In this document: piece by piece, positions 28,086 to 36,877 of the stretch
Layout of the letters: each line of letters opens with the position of its first letter
Numbering within the stretch: the stretch's first letter is position 1
Assembly: GCA_046331665.1 (NCBI GenBank)
Contig: JAXLQK010000012.1
Coordinates: 146,207-210,206 of the forward strand
Length of the DNA: 64,000 nt
Source of the DNA: CAWBAT01 sp046331665
GTDB lineage: Bacteria; Acidobacteriota; Terriglobia; Versatilivoradales; Versatilivoraceae
Reading direction: 5' to 3'
Notes under the pieces: generated by a model
Databases searched by the model: none
What the model saw: the letters and a program-made list of their open reading frames with translations, nothing else
What the model was told of the DNA's origin: nothing
Translations under genes and position numbers: made by a program

Positions 28086-29078
28086 TTATTTTTGGGTCCC
28101 TTGCATCGAAGATACGGGAGTCGCTTTGAAAAATTCTTCATTAATTTCAATGTTCATTCCCTTTTCCGTCTCCATCACCCATTTGTCCACCTTTTGTGCC
28201 CGAATCAAGGGGTCAATTTCCTTTCGAATATCTTCGAGCTTCGGGATCCTTTTTTCGTAAACCTTCACAATCTCGAAACCTAGCGCCGTTTGGATGGGTC
28301 CAATGAGTGCGCCTGGTTTCGCCGAAAAAATGGCCTCCTCGAGCGGAGGAACCACCAGATGTGTCTTGTTGCCGCGTCGGATAAATCCCAATTTCCCGCC
28401 CTTTCCCGAAGATAGAGGATCCTGGGAATACTTGGCGGCCAGCTCTTCGAAATCGGCCCCATCAGCAAGCTTTTTGTAGATGTCTGTGGCCTTCTCCAGG
28501 GCCTCCTGGTCGGTCAACACTTTCGTATCCTGAGGGGTTTGACCATAGGGGATGCTGGAGATGGAGCGGACAACGATCCGACTGACACGAGCTTCTTCAA
28601 ACTGAGTGATATGATCTTCCAAATATTTCTGTGCTTCGGCGTCGGTAGGTTTCATCTGGCTTTGAATTTCGTTCGAGGCCGCAGCAGAAAGTATGGCTTC
28701 CCTGGAAATTCGGAGGTCAAGCTGAACTCCTTCCTTTGCATCCAGATGGCGTTTTTCGGCTTCTTTGAACAGTAGCTTATTTTTCACAATGATATCGGCA
28801 AATTGCCGTTTGCCCGGTCCGGTATAGTAGGGGCGGAACTGAGGTGGCATGGATTGCAGAATTCGTTCCACTTCCGCGGCGGTGACTTTCATGTCTCCAA
28901 TTTGAATGACTATCGTTTCCGGGGAAACTTTCGGAGGTAAAGTGGCTGCGGGGGATTGGTTCTGGCTGAAGGTTGGGGTATGCATCAGGCAAGACAAGAA
29001 AATCCAATACATGAGGATCTGATTGAAACGAAACACAAAAAATTCCTCCATAAGATGATTTAAGAATTCGCCCCGCAT
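28086..29078 (-). CDS. PpiC-type (parvulin) peptidyl-prolyl isomerase, SurA-like
   Basis: A 330-residue exported foldase. A signal segment is seen in the first 40 residues (ILMYWIFLSCLMHTPTFS), then a helical SurA_N-like region (AAEVERILQSMPPQFRPYY). The parvulin domain follows from about residue 160 to 265 with ARYSQDP-like KYSQDPLSSGKGGKLGFIRRG and FEIVKVYEKR. It should act in the periplasm on outer-membrane or exported proteins. Starts at ATG 29078 or ATG 29051 are possible; the latter gives a more compact signal peptide. A GTG one codon upstream of 29078 also exists. Confidence 0.85.
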   Translation of the reverse strand: MRGEFLNHLMEEFFVFRFNQILMYWIFLSCLMHTPTFSQNQSPAATLPPKVSPETIVIQIGDMKVTAAEVERILQSMPPQFRPYYTGPGKRQFADIIVKNKLLFKEAEKRHLDAKEGVQLDLRISREAILSAAASNEIQSQMKPTDAEAQKYLEDHITQFEEARVSRIVVRSISSIPYGQTPQDTKVLTDQEALEKATDIYKKLADGADFEELAAKYSQDPLSSGKGGKLGFIRRGNKTHLVVPPLEEAIFSAKPGALIGPIQTALGFEIVKVYEKRIPKLEDIRKEIDPLIRAQKVDKWVMETEKGMNIEINEEFFKATPVSSMQGTQK

Positions 29079-29235
29079 CACTGTGTGCTGGACAAGCGGT
29101 CAAGAAACCAAAATCATGCCACATCTTTTTCTGCATTACTACCCCTCGAGGGGGAAGTGTGCCAAGTGACTGTCAATTGAATGTATCATTGGCTCAAACG
29201 GCTCTAAGATTTCAGAATCCATCCAAATCAAACCC

Positions 29236-29264
29236 TTGACGAAGGAGGATCTTCCATATATTAA
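29236..29264 (+). promoter_or_regulatory. sigma-70-type promoter upstream of TIGR03067 gene
   Basis: TTGACG at 29236-29241 and TATTAA at 29259-29264, spacer 17 bases. The start codon is 75 bases further on. Confidence 0.45.
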
Positions 29265-29339
29265 GAAAGGGACGTTCTCATTTCTTGCTGAAACCCGGAC
29301 AACCCTGAAATTTTGTTAAGACCGTGAGGATCAATCACT

Positions 29340-29792
29340 ATGATCAGTCGAAAGTACCTGTTGTTAATCGGGGCAATTTGCGTGACTTGTCTTCCCGCAT
29401 TCGCTCAAGATTCAGCCAAGGTCCTAAAGAGTCTCGAGGGAACATGGGAAGTGGCCTCGGTGGTAGACAATGGAAAAACCATCCCAAATGAAGCTATTCG
29501 GGGCGCCAAAGTGATCTTCGCCAACGACACCATGACCCTGATTTCCCCCGATGGAAAGGAAAAAACGAATTACACGATCAAGCTCGATCCCACCAAAAAT
29601 CCAAAGGGGATCGATATTACGGCCACAGCAGGGACCTTCAAAGGCAAAACCGGGTTGGGCATCTATGATTTAAACGGGGATGTCCTGCGAGTGTGCCAGC
29701 CCTATCAGCCGACCATTCCCCGCCCCACCAGCTTCGCTGTTCCCGAGGGATCAGGGTTGAATTTGATGGTACTTAAGAAAATTCAAAAATGA
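29340..29792 (+). CDS. TIGR03067 domain protein, exported
   Basis: A 150-residue protein with a signal peptide (YLLLIGAICVTCLPAFAQ) and a TIGR03067-like domain. The domain opens with LKSLEGTWEVASVVDNGK and has AIRGAKVIFANDTMTL, TNYTIKLDPTKNPKGID and GIYDLNGDVLRVCQPY. TIGR03067 proteins are small lipocalin-like proteins abundant in Planctomycetes and Acidobacteria, of unknown ligand. A good promoter lies upstream. The next gene, also an exported protein, starts 156 bases later. Confidence 0.82.
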   Translation: MISRKYLLLIGAICVTCLPAFAQDSAKVLKSLEGTWEVASVVDNGKTIPNEAIRGAKVIFANDTMTLISPDGKEKTNYTIKLDPTKNPKGIDITATAGTFKGKTGLGIYDLNGDVLRVCQPYQPTIPRPTSFAVPEGSGLNLMVLKKIQK

Positions 29793-29948
29793 GCGCAAGA
29801 TCGTTGCGATGAACGGCGTTTGAGCTCGTGGAATCGTGGCGGATGGGTCTGCCGACCGCGCAAATTAAGATCACGATCAGCAAAGAATAATTCTTTCCTG
29901 GTGCCTTCTTTACAGCCGATTAGAATCCTTCTGAATCGGAGAACAATC

Positions 29949-30324
29949 ATGAAAATGACTTCCAGTAATTCTTCCACCTCGGGGGGCCGGGCAACCCCGT
30001 TCAGCTTGTTCTTGAGTGTCATCCTCCTGACTTTGCTGGCAACCGTTCCCTCCACCAAATCACAAGAGCAGCGGGATGGCTGCTGCGAAAGAGCGCACCG
30101 TTACCTGCGTTTTTGTGAATCCAGGCTACTCGGGATCCTGCACCGAAAAAACGCAAGCTTCCGAAGCAGTAACGGCCGAAAAGGCGTGCCAGCCGATACT
30201 CGATTGTCTCAACAACCCGCAATGTGTGAAGACCTATTGTGGTGCTACCAGTGTCCGGGCGGGATGGACTCTTGATTCTGCTACTGAATCAGGCTCATCC
30301 GCCTCTTCCGAACAAGGAAAGTAA
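29949..30324 (+). CDS. small exported six-cysteine protein (frameshifted)
   Basis: I do not recognise the family. ATG 29949 opens a signal peptide (FSLFLSVILLTLLATVPSTKS). The frame then yields an improbable sequence, while another frame from about 30076 carries TVTCVFVNPGYSGSC, EKACQPILDCLNNPQC and KTYC, a plausible mature part with six cysteines, ending with stop at 30324. I therefore read one gene of about 125 residues with a shift near 30070. The shift direction is one base gained (or two lost), unlike in other broken genes here. A disulfide-rich extracellular peptide is the best guess. Confidence 0.5.
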
Positions 30325-30429
30325 TGTTTCGGGGGGGGGTAGAATTAGGGAATTCCCGAGCTGGAAGAATTGGCCGGGGGAAAAATGCAAGGACCGGAAT
30401 ATCGCAACTCTAGACGGAAGAACACCCCT

Positions 30430-30584
30430 AGCAGGTTGCTGAAATACTCGGTCGACCAAAGAGCGGGAGCTGTAGCGGCGGTCTGTGACCGCCGAATCCC
30501 AATTGGTTCGTTTGATCATGCCAGGTCGGCGCTCATAGAGCGCCGCTACAACACCAGCTAGAAGGAGTTTTTTATCAACCTGCT
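30430..30584. repeat. MITE-like element with nested inverted repeats
   Basis: The outer ends form a 20-base imperfect inverted repeat: AGCAGGTTG...ACTC at 30430-30449 and its inverse at 30565-30584. Inside lies a second, perfect inverted repeat (TGTAGCGGCG at 30471-30480 against CGCCGCTACA at 30541-30550). Each inner arm can itself fold: GGCGGTC/GACCGCC and GGCGCTC/GAGCGCC with three-base loops. No reading frame is present. It has the shape of a non-autonomous mobile repeat. Confidence 0.7.
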
Positions 30585-30973
30585 ACTAGAGGGGCTGCTG
30601 CAGAATTATCCGATTGGTGCTGCCTCGAATATCAAACGCTTGCTGCGGCGCCTGGCTTGGCAGATGCAGGGAACCAAACGGCTCGCTTCCAATCCAGCAT
30701 AGAAGAGAGAGGTGAAATCTTGCTGAGCGAGGCGCACCGAAAAATCTTGGCCTCAAGCGAACCTCCGAGGATCTTTAACTCAATCCCCCAAAACACTGAT
30801 CGCTTAGACCCTGTAAATGCCCCATTAAATCAGGGGTTTTGCAGCAAAATCTAATGTCGAGATCTGACCCTATTTTCCTCTCATCGAAAGATCATCGATC
30901 ACCCCTGGTCGATGGAGCGGGTGAGGTCTATTGCTAATTAGACCATGTTCGCATCTTGTCCAGGCAAGTTCTC
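30585..30973. other. non-coding stretch with possible mobile-element scar
   Basis: No gene is recognised. At 30851-30877 the text reads ATGTCGAGATCTGACCC, a motif that I associate from memory with the flanks of REP-type transposase genes. A short inverted repeat TTTTGC/GCAAAA precedes it. No transposase remains. Confidence 0.3.
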
Positions 30974-31558
30974 TTACTTCTTTCCAACAGCGAAGTCGAA
31001 TTTACGCTTAATCTCCGTCACGATTATGCGACGTGAATCCACAATTTTTTCCGCATGCAAGGTTAGTAAGAAATATTCGCCTCCATTTACGTTATTAAAC
31101 TGGAACTGGCCTGCATTATTAGCAATTGTGTCCTTGCTTTCGTGACCAAACAAGGGGATGAGCCTGCACCAAGTCATTTCACCATCTGGGGTCAAACCTG
31201 AAATTTTTCCACTAATAGAGTCTTTCCCAGGAGAATCAATGGTTCCGAGATCTAGCCCGACTAATAAGTATTTCTGCGGATCAGATACATCCAATCTCAT
31301 CCTGTAGGGAATGAATGTATTGGAAGAGACAGAGAGCTCATATTTGCCAAACGGGACTTTGAATAAATAGACCCCGGAAAGCCACTGAGCTAGAAACTGC
31401 CCTTTGTCTCCAGCCATCTTCACCTCTGCTCCCTTAATTGGTTTCCCCCCGAATGAACTTAAGACATTCACCGTTAAGTTAGACATCTTAGGTTCAGTAT
31501 TAGCATTACTGGAAAAAACTAGAAGAGACCCAAACAAAATTGTCTTGAGGAATTTCAT
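30974..31558 (-). CDS. exported beta-sandwich protein, coupled to HExxH gene
   Basis: A 194-residue protein with a signal peptide (LKTILFGSLLVFSSNA) followed by two beta-rich, carboxypeptidase-regulatory-like segments. The first has MSNLTVNVLSSFGGKPIKGAEVKMAG and the second SGKISGLTPDGEMTWCRLIPL with GQFQFNNVNGGEYFLLTL. The base composition is visibly richer in A and T than in the surrounding genes. Its ATG overlaps the stop of the upstream HExxH fragment as ATGA, so the two were translated together. A cognate partner or immunity role is only a guess from that coupling. It could equally be a separate surface protein. Confidence 0.6.
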   Translation of the reverse strand: MKFLKTILFGSLLVFSSNANTEPKMSNLTVNVLSSFGGKPIKGAEVKMAGDKGQFLAQWLSGVYLFKVPFGKYELSVSSNTFIPYRMRLDVSDPQKYLLVGLDLGTIDSPGKDSISGKISGLTPDGEMTWCRLIPLFGHESKDTIANNAGQFQFNNVNGGEYFLLTLHAEKIVDSRRIIVTEIKRKFDFAVGKK

Positions 31559-32093
31559 TTCATGCCGTCCGTTAGCAATTTATCAGAGATATTTTTTGTA
31601 TTCTTACTATCAACTTTTAGTACAAGCTTATCCTGAATGGCCTCATCAACCATTCCTGTGAGGTTGTGTAATCTCTCGTGCCTGAAGAGTGACATATTCC
31701 CCAACATGTCCTTACCCACCTGATTTGAATTTATGAATATTCTATTGCCCAACAATTCAGCAACAGCAGTTGTGCCAGGGTTCTTGAGCTTGTCTGCAAC
31801 TGTGCCGTAAATGGGTGACCTTACTCACTCTATTCGCTTGATCCCCTCGATCCACGGTCCAATCATTTTGGCAAAATTGTGCCTTGAGTAATCTCGTGCA
31901 CCTTTGGCATAGATCTTTCCTTTTCAGCAGCACCCGTAAGCATGCCCAAGAAGTCCTTCGGGTTTAGATGTGCGGCAACCAAGCGGCCGTCTCTCGTGTT
32001 ACCTCGCTTCTTGTAGTTTAGATCCGTGACTGTTGTTACATTTGAATTATAGCTCGTCACTACCTCGTCTGTTGAGTTCGTATTATTCCCTCA
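31555..32093 (-). pseudogene. HExxH effector-like C-terminal fragment (interrupted)
   Basis: Two collinear fragments. The first (32093-31863) reads YNSNVTTVTDLNYKKRGNTRDGRLVAAHLNP and FLGMLTGAAEKE. After a one-base shift near 31866 and a TGA at 31825-31827, the second reads SPIYGTVADKLKNPG, then FRHERLHNLTGMVDEAIQ to the stop at 31555. HERLH (31680-31666) is an HExxH zinc-peptidase motif. No start codon of good quality and no N-terminal part exists, so it looks like the C-terminal end of a larger protein. Resemblance to polymorphic toxin tips of RHS proteins is an inference, supported by an RHS scrap elsewhere in the window. Confidence 0.5.
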
Positions 32094-32129
32094 GGAAGCA
32101 GGATAAGCTGCCCCTGAAGTCTTATCTGC

Positions 32130-32159
32130 TTGACACTGATTTGAGCCGGTTGTTAGACT
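32130..32159 (+). promoter_or_regulatory. sigma-70-type promoter for TPR gene
   Basis: TTGACA at 32130-32135 and TAGACT at 32154-32159, spacer 18 bases. The TPR gene starts 48 bases downstream. Confidence 0.45.
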
Positions 32160-32207
32160 TTTTGGCGTTTACCAGCTGGATTCATTCAGCCACAAGGCGG
32201 TTTTGAG

Positions 32208-32858
32208 TTGAGAAAAGACACAGCGTGGGTAGCCGCGATCTGCCTGGTTCTAGGTGGTCTTATTGGTTACCTCCTGGGTGTACAAATTACTTCACAGGAA
32301 TTACGACATACCCCTTCTGCGCCGCCGGTAAGTCAGACTGCAGCCAATGTGCCGGCATCCCCGTCAGGTGCGTTCCCGGAAGGGCATCCCCCCCTCGTTA
32401 CTCAATCCGATATCGAAGTGCTCAAGAAAGCAGTAGAGAGTGCCCCCCAAAATGCTGCGATGATCACCGATCTTGCCAATAAACTGTATGATGCCGGAAG
32501 ATTTCAAGAGGCGGCGAACTACTATCAACAGGCGGTTCAACTGGACCCCAATAATGTCAACGTGATCACCGATTACGGGACCGCACTCTTCTACTCGGGG
32601 CGACCGGATGACGCCATCACCCAGTACAACCGATCCCTTCAGATCGACCCCCGTCACACCCAGTCCCTTCACAACCTGGTCATCGTTTATTTGCAGGGCA
32701 AGAAAGACCTTGAGGGGGCGGGCACCGCCCTGAATCGCCTTAAGAGCACAGAGCCTGGGAATCCATCAATTCCGGAGCTGGAGCGCATGATTCAATCTGG
32801 AGTCTCGTCAGGGCCGGCGCCTCCTTCCGGGAATAATCCGAGGCAACGAATCTTCTAG
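32208..32858 (+). CDS. membrane-anchored TPR protein
   Basis: A 216-residue protein. A single N-terminal helix (AWVAAICLVLGGLIGYLLGVQI) anchors it, with the rest periplasmic. Tetratricopeptide repeats fill residues 75-185, with clear units such as AANYYQQAVQLDPNNVNVI and ITQYNRSLQIDPRHTQSL. TTG 32208 is the start, supported by AAGGCGG about seven bases upstream and a promoter. A scaffold or protein-assembly role is typical of the architecture, but not specific. The next gene follows after five bases. Confidence 0.85.
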   Translation: MRKDTAWVAAICLVLGGLIGYLLGVQITSQELRHTPSAPPVSQTAANVPASPSGAFPEGHPPLVTQSDIEVLKKAVESAPQNAAMITDLANKLYDAGRFQEAANYYQQAVQLDPNNVNVITDYGTALFYSGRPDDAITQYNRSLQIDPRHTQSLHNLVIVYLQGKKDLEGAGTALNRLKSTEPGNPSIPELERMIQSGVSSGPAPPSGNNPRQRIF

Positions 32859-32863
32859 CTTCA

Positions 32864-33127
32864 ATGCGATTTCTTTTTCCGCTGCTCCTTTTTTTGCTGA
32901 TTTTCTACGTGATTCGCTCCATGCTTCGAGGCTTTCTCGAAGGAACTCAAGCTCCCTCGGCGAAGCGTGAATCGGATCGGCAAAGGGCGAAAATCGGTCG
33001 CATGGAAAAAGATCCTGTCTGCGGCATGTATGTCGATGTTGCCTCTTCGATCGTCGCGAATTTCAAAGGCCAGCCCAAGTACTTTTGCTCAACCGATTGC
33101 TTGAACAAATATAAGAAGGACGCCTGA
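32864..33127 (+). CDS. small membrane protein with YHS-like metal-binding end
   Basis: An 87-residue protein. One N-terminal helix (FLFPLLLFLLIFYVI) is followed by a charged linker and a YHS-like domain: DPVCGMYVD (residues 49-57) and YFCSTDCLNKY (73-83). The cysteines would bind a metal ion. This resembles the PP0621 small protein family. It follows the TPR gene by five bases, so the two are probably co-transcribed. Function is unknown. Confidence 0.75.
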   Translation: MRFLFPLLLFLLIFYVIRSMLRGFLEGTQAPSAKRESDRQRAKIGRMEKDPVCGMYVDVASSIVANFKGQPKYFCSTDCLNKYKKDA

Positions 33128-33163
33128 CTTTAGAACGGATTCAGAGGATTTGGAGGATATTTC

Positions 33164-34414
33164 GTGAAAGAAACGCACAACCTGTATGAAATAGCCAAAA
33201 CGCGGTTTGAGATTGCCGCCGATGCCATGAAGCTTCCTGGCGACTTGAGAGAGGTCATGTTTCATCCGAAGCGCCAGCTCATTGTCTCACTGCCCGTGCG
33301 CATGGATAACGGAGCAATTCGGGTCTTTGAAGGTTACCGTGTCCAACATAATATTGCTCGAGGCCCTGCCAAGGGCGGAATTCGCTACCATCCCAGTGTG
33401 ACCCTCGACCAAATCAAGGGGCTCGCTCAATTGATGACGTGGAAATGCGCAACGGTCAATATCCCCTACGGAGGGGGAAAAGGGGGCGTCATTTGTGACC
33501 CCAAAGCCATGTCCTCCGGCGAGCTGGAGCGCCTGACCCGAAGATACGCGTCGGAACTACTGCTGCTCATTGGCCCGGATCGGGACATCCCGGCCCCGGA
33601 CATTAACACGGATTCTCAGACGATGGCGTGGATCATGGATACCTTCTCCATGACCGTTGGGCATTCCATGCTGGGAGTGGTGACAGGCAAGCCAGTCGCG
33701 TTGGGCGGCTCCAAAGGCCGGGAAGAGGCCACGGCAAGGGGCTGTTGGTATGCCATCCGGGAAGCTTGCAAAGTGAAGAACATCCATGTCAACAATGCCA
33801 CGGTCGCCGTCCAGGGGTTCGGGAGTGTCGGAACCACAACCGCCCGGCTGCTCCATGAAGATGGCGCAAAGATCATCGCCCTCAGCGACTCCCGCGGAGG
33901 CGTCACGAACCCGAAGGGCATTGACATGAAAATGGCCTTGGAACACAAGGTTAAGACCGGGCGATTGGAAGGATTGAAAGGAACGGCGGCCATCTCCAAT
34001 GCAGAGCTCCTGGAGATGAAGTGCGACGTCCTGGTCCCGGCTGCCATGGAAAATCAAATTACCTCGGAAAATGCCTCTAAGGTCAAAGCCTTGATCCTGG
34101 CGGAAGCTGCGAATGCCACAACGACTCCTGCCGCCGACGAGATCTTGATTCGAAATGGCACCTATCTTATTCCAGACATTCTTTGTAATTCTGGTGGGGT
34201 CATCGTTTCTTATTTTGAATGGGTCCAGGACTTACAGGGACTGTTCTGGTCGGAAGGGGAAGTCAATAACCAGTTGGAGAAAATCATGATTCGAAGTTTC
34301 CAGGACGTTCATGATATTTCTCTCAAGCGGAAGAAGGACATGCGGGTTGCCGCATATATGCTGGCGGTCGGGCGCGTCGCTGATGCCACCAATGCCCGCG
34401 GGCTCTTTCCTTAG
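33164..34414 (+). CDS. gdhA: glutamate dehydrogenase (Glu/Leu/Phe/Val family)
   Basis: A 416-residue dehydrogenase catalysing the reversible oxidative deamination of glutamate to 2-oxoglutarate. The substrate-binding domain has RGPAKGGIRYHP (near 66-77), KGLAQLMTWKCATVNIPYGGGKGGV (near 85-109) with the catalytic lysine, and PAPDINTD. The NAD(P) domain has VAVQGFGSVGTTTARLL (near 217). Its short length and motifs fit the hexameric class found widely in bacteria. GTG 33164 is preceded by ggagga at good spacing. Glutamate rather than another amino acid is the likeliest substrate but is not proven by motif alone. Confidence 0.93.
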   Translation: MKETHNLYEIAKTRFEIAADAMKLPGDLREVMFHPKRQLIVSLPVRMDNGAIRVFEGYRVQHNIARGPAKGGIRYHPSVTLDQIKGLAQLMTWKCATVNIPYGGGKGGVICDPKAMSSGELERLTRRYASELLLLIGPDRDIPAPDINTDSQTMAWIMDTFSMTVGHSMLGVVTGKPVALGGSKGREEATARGCWYAIREACKVKNIHVNNATVAVQGFGSVGTTTARLLHEDGAKIIALSDSRGGVTNPKGIDMKMALEHKVKTGRLEGLKGTAAISNAELLEMKCDVLVPAAMENQITSENASKVKALILAEAANATTTPAADEILIRNGTYLIPDILCNSGGVIVSYFEWVQDLQGLFWSEGEVNNQLEKIMIRSFQDVHDISLKRKKDMRVAAYMLAVGRVADATNARGLFP

Positions 34415-34514
34415 AGGCCACATCGAATGGGGATTTGATTCCTGGCGAAGAAGATCCGCAGCTGTGATGACGACGGTAGAAAAGTGGTGAAGGTTCGAAC
34501 CTTGTTTTCGTTCC

Positions 34515-35806
34515 CTAGTGGAGTTCAGGGGCCCGGTAAACGATTTTGCCTGCGACGATGGTAGCGGCCACCTTCCCCTTCAGCGGCGTTCCATGGAACG
34601 GCGAGTTCCGGCTTTTCGACTGCGACTGATTTACGTCGAAAACCCACTCGCGATCAGGATCAAAAATGGTCACATCCCCCGCGGTGCCCACCTGCAAGGT
34701 CCCCAATGGTTGGCTGATGATTTTGGCTGGATTGAAGGTATAAAGCTCCACCAGCCGTCGTAAGCTAATTTTCCCGGTGTGGTAGAGATGTGTGAGAGAT
34801 AAACCCAGCGCGGTTTCCAGCCCAATAATCCCAAAAGGTGCCCGGTCAAACTCAACATTTTTTCATTAGGATTGTGCACCGGTGCGTGGTCGGTGGCCAG
34901 ACAGATCACCGTCCCATCCTGATATTTTCGATCAGCGCCTCGATGTCCTTATCTGTCCGCAATGGAGGATTCATCTTGTTATTGGTGTCATACCCACAGC
35001 AGGCGGCGTCGGTCAGCGCGAAATGATGCGGTGTGACTTCGCAAGTGACATGGATCCCTTTTCGCTTTGCAGCTCGGACCAACTCCAAAGTGCCTTGCGT
35101 GGAGAGATGGGCGATATGAAGATGGGCTCGAATAATTCCGCGAGGAGGATGTCGCAGCCTGCCATGACATCTTCAGCGGCACGGCTGAAATTCCCCTCAC
35201 GCCAAGGACCGTTGAGTAATACCCTTCGTTCATCGAGCCGTGGGCGGAGAGATGCAAATCCTCGCAATGCTCGATCACGGGGATTTTAAAGGGCAAGGAA
35301 TATTCCATGGCCCGGCGCATCAGTTGGCCGTTCATGACCGGTTTCCCGTCGTCACTAACCCCCACTGCCCCAGCTTTGACCATTTCTCCAATTTCCGCCA
35401 GTCGCTCGCCGGCACTTCCGATGCTGATCGCACCTATGGGGAACACGCGAGTGACGGCCTTTTGTGAAGCCTGTTCACAAATGTATTTGGTGACGGTGGG
35501 ATTATCATTAATGGGAGCAGTGTTCGGCATGCAGCAAATGCTCGTAAATCCTCCGGCGGCAGCGGCGTTGGATCCGGATTCGATGGTTTCCTCATCCTCG
35601 CGGCCGGGCTCGCGCAAGTGCACGTGGATGTCCAGAAAACCGGGAGCCACAATCAGTCCGGTGGCATCAATCCTCTGATCCGCGGTAACCTGCAAACCGG
35701 GACCCATCGCATGCACTTTGCCGTCTTTGAGAAAGAGGTCACTCACGGCCTCCACTCCGGAGCCCGGGCAAATGATTTTGCCATTCTTGATGAGTAGCGA
35801 ATTCAA
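34515..35806 (-). CDS. pyrC: dihydroorotase (frameshifted four times)
   Basis: Third enzyme of pyrimidine synthesis, cyclising carbamoyl aspartate to dihydroorotate. The first 210 residues are intact: the metal-binding HVHLREPG (near 60), CCMPNT and VSDDGKPV. Subsequent frames carry AAEDVMAGCDILLAELF (35185-35130), LVRAAKRKGIHVTCEVTPHHFALTD (35085-35010), ICLATDHAPVHN (34907-34870), FDRAPFGIIGLETALGLSLTHLY (34850-34785) and, from about 34785 to the end, the C-terminal part through KGKVAATIVAGKIVY. Four shifts, each one lost base, within about 450 bases, so the gene is intact in all but frame. It follows pyrB by three bases. Confidence 0.88.
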
Positions 35807-35809
35807 GGG

Positions 35810-36796
35810 TTAAGAATCCTCCTTCGTTTCCCCGGTTAAGAGGAACAAAACCGCCATCCTGACAGCAACGCCGCTTGTCACTTGATTCATGATGACTGAA
35901 TAAGGGCCATCCGCGACGTCTGAGTCGATTTCTACTCCCCGGTTAATCGGTCCAGGATGCATGATAATGGCATCCGGCCGGGCTAATTTCATACGCTTCA
36001 TGCTGAGTCCGTAGTACCGAAAGTATTCGCGGATTGAGGGGAAAAACGCTTCCTGCTGCCGCTCCAACTGAATGCGTAACATCATTACCACGTCCGCATC
36101 GCGTAAGGCTTCATCCATATCATAGGTCACTTTGAGAGTCCCAGGGGCGTCGCCAGTACCTGTCGTCTGAGCGTCGCGGGAGAGTTCCTCCATGATCCGA
36201 TTGAATTCGTGAGGTAACAACGTGGGAGGGCCACAAACCGTGAGGTGCGCCCCCATTTTTCCCAAGAGGAGGCAGTTGGAACGGGCGACCCGGCTGTGCG
36301 TGATGTCTCCGATGATCGCCACGCGGAGCCCGGCGAACGACGGCTTGTAATCCAATATAGTGAGAGCGTCCAGCAATGCCTGTGTCGGGTGTTCATGAGC
36401 GCCGTCGCCAGCATTCACGATGGAAGCATTGCAGATTCTTGCCAGTTGATGAGGGGCTCCCGATGAAGAGTGCCGCAGGACGATGACATCCGGAGCCATG
36501 GCCTGCAGATTCTTGGCTGTGTCGACGAGGGTTTCCCCCTTCACCACGCTGCTGGTCGAAATAGAGACGTTAATGACATCCGCACTGAGCCGCTTGCCGG
36601 CAATTTCAAAAGAGGTTCGAGTCCGGGTTGAAGCCTCAAAAAAGAGGTTGACGATGGTTTTTCCCCGCAAGGTGGGAACTTTCTTAATTGGTCGGGTGGA
36701 GATCTCCCGGAACGACTTGGCCGTTTCCAAGATGAGCCGGATTTGTTCTGGAGAGACTCCCTGGATTCCTAAGAGATGTTTCATCCCTGAAGCCAC
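35810..36796 (-). CDS. pyrB: aspartate carbamoyltransferase catalytic subunit
   Basis: A 328-residue enzyme of pyrimidine synthesis (carbamoyl phosphate plus aspartate). The carbamoyl-phosphate site has FFEASTRTRTSFEIAGKRL (near 54-72) and VIVLRHSSSGAPHQLA. The aspartate side has DGAHEHPTQALLDALTI (near 131) and MHPGPINRGVEI (near 285). No regulatory PyrI gene is adjacent. GTG 36796 or ATG 36784 could start it. The ATG gives MKHLLGIQGVS, typical of the family. It sits between pyrR (81 bases upstream) and pyrC. Confidence 0.93.
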   Translation of the reverse strand: MASGMKHLLGIQGVSPEQIRLILETAKSFREISTRPIKKVPTLRGKTIVNLFFEASTRTRTSFEIAGKRLSADVINVSISTSSVVKGETLVDTAKNLQAMAPDVIVLRHSSSGAPHQLARICNASIVNAGDGAHEHPTQALLDALTILDYKPSFAGLRVAIIGDITHSRVARSNCLLLGKMGAHLTVCGPPTLLPHEFNRIMEELSRDAQTTGTGDAPGTLKVTYDMDEALRDADVVMMLRIQLERQQEAFFPSIREYFRYYGLSMKRMKLARPDAIIMHPGPINRGVEIDSDVADGPYSVIMNQVTSGVAVRMAVLFLLTGETKEDS

Positions 36797-36877
36797 ACGA
36801 GCACCTCGATCCTAGTAAGAATTCCAATATGAGACGCTGGCACCAATGAACTTTGTCGTTGCGACTAATGATGATGT

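Noticed and set aside
30657..30854. Plus-strand 65-residue frame near the MITE-like repeat
   Set aside because: No start context, no hydrophobic or family feature; probably random in a non-coding stretch.
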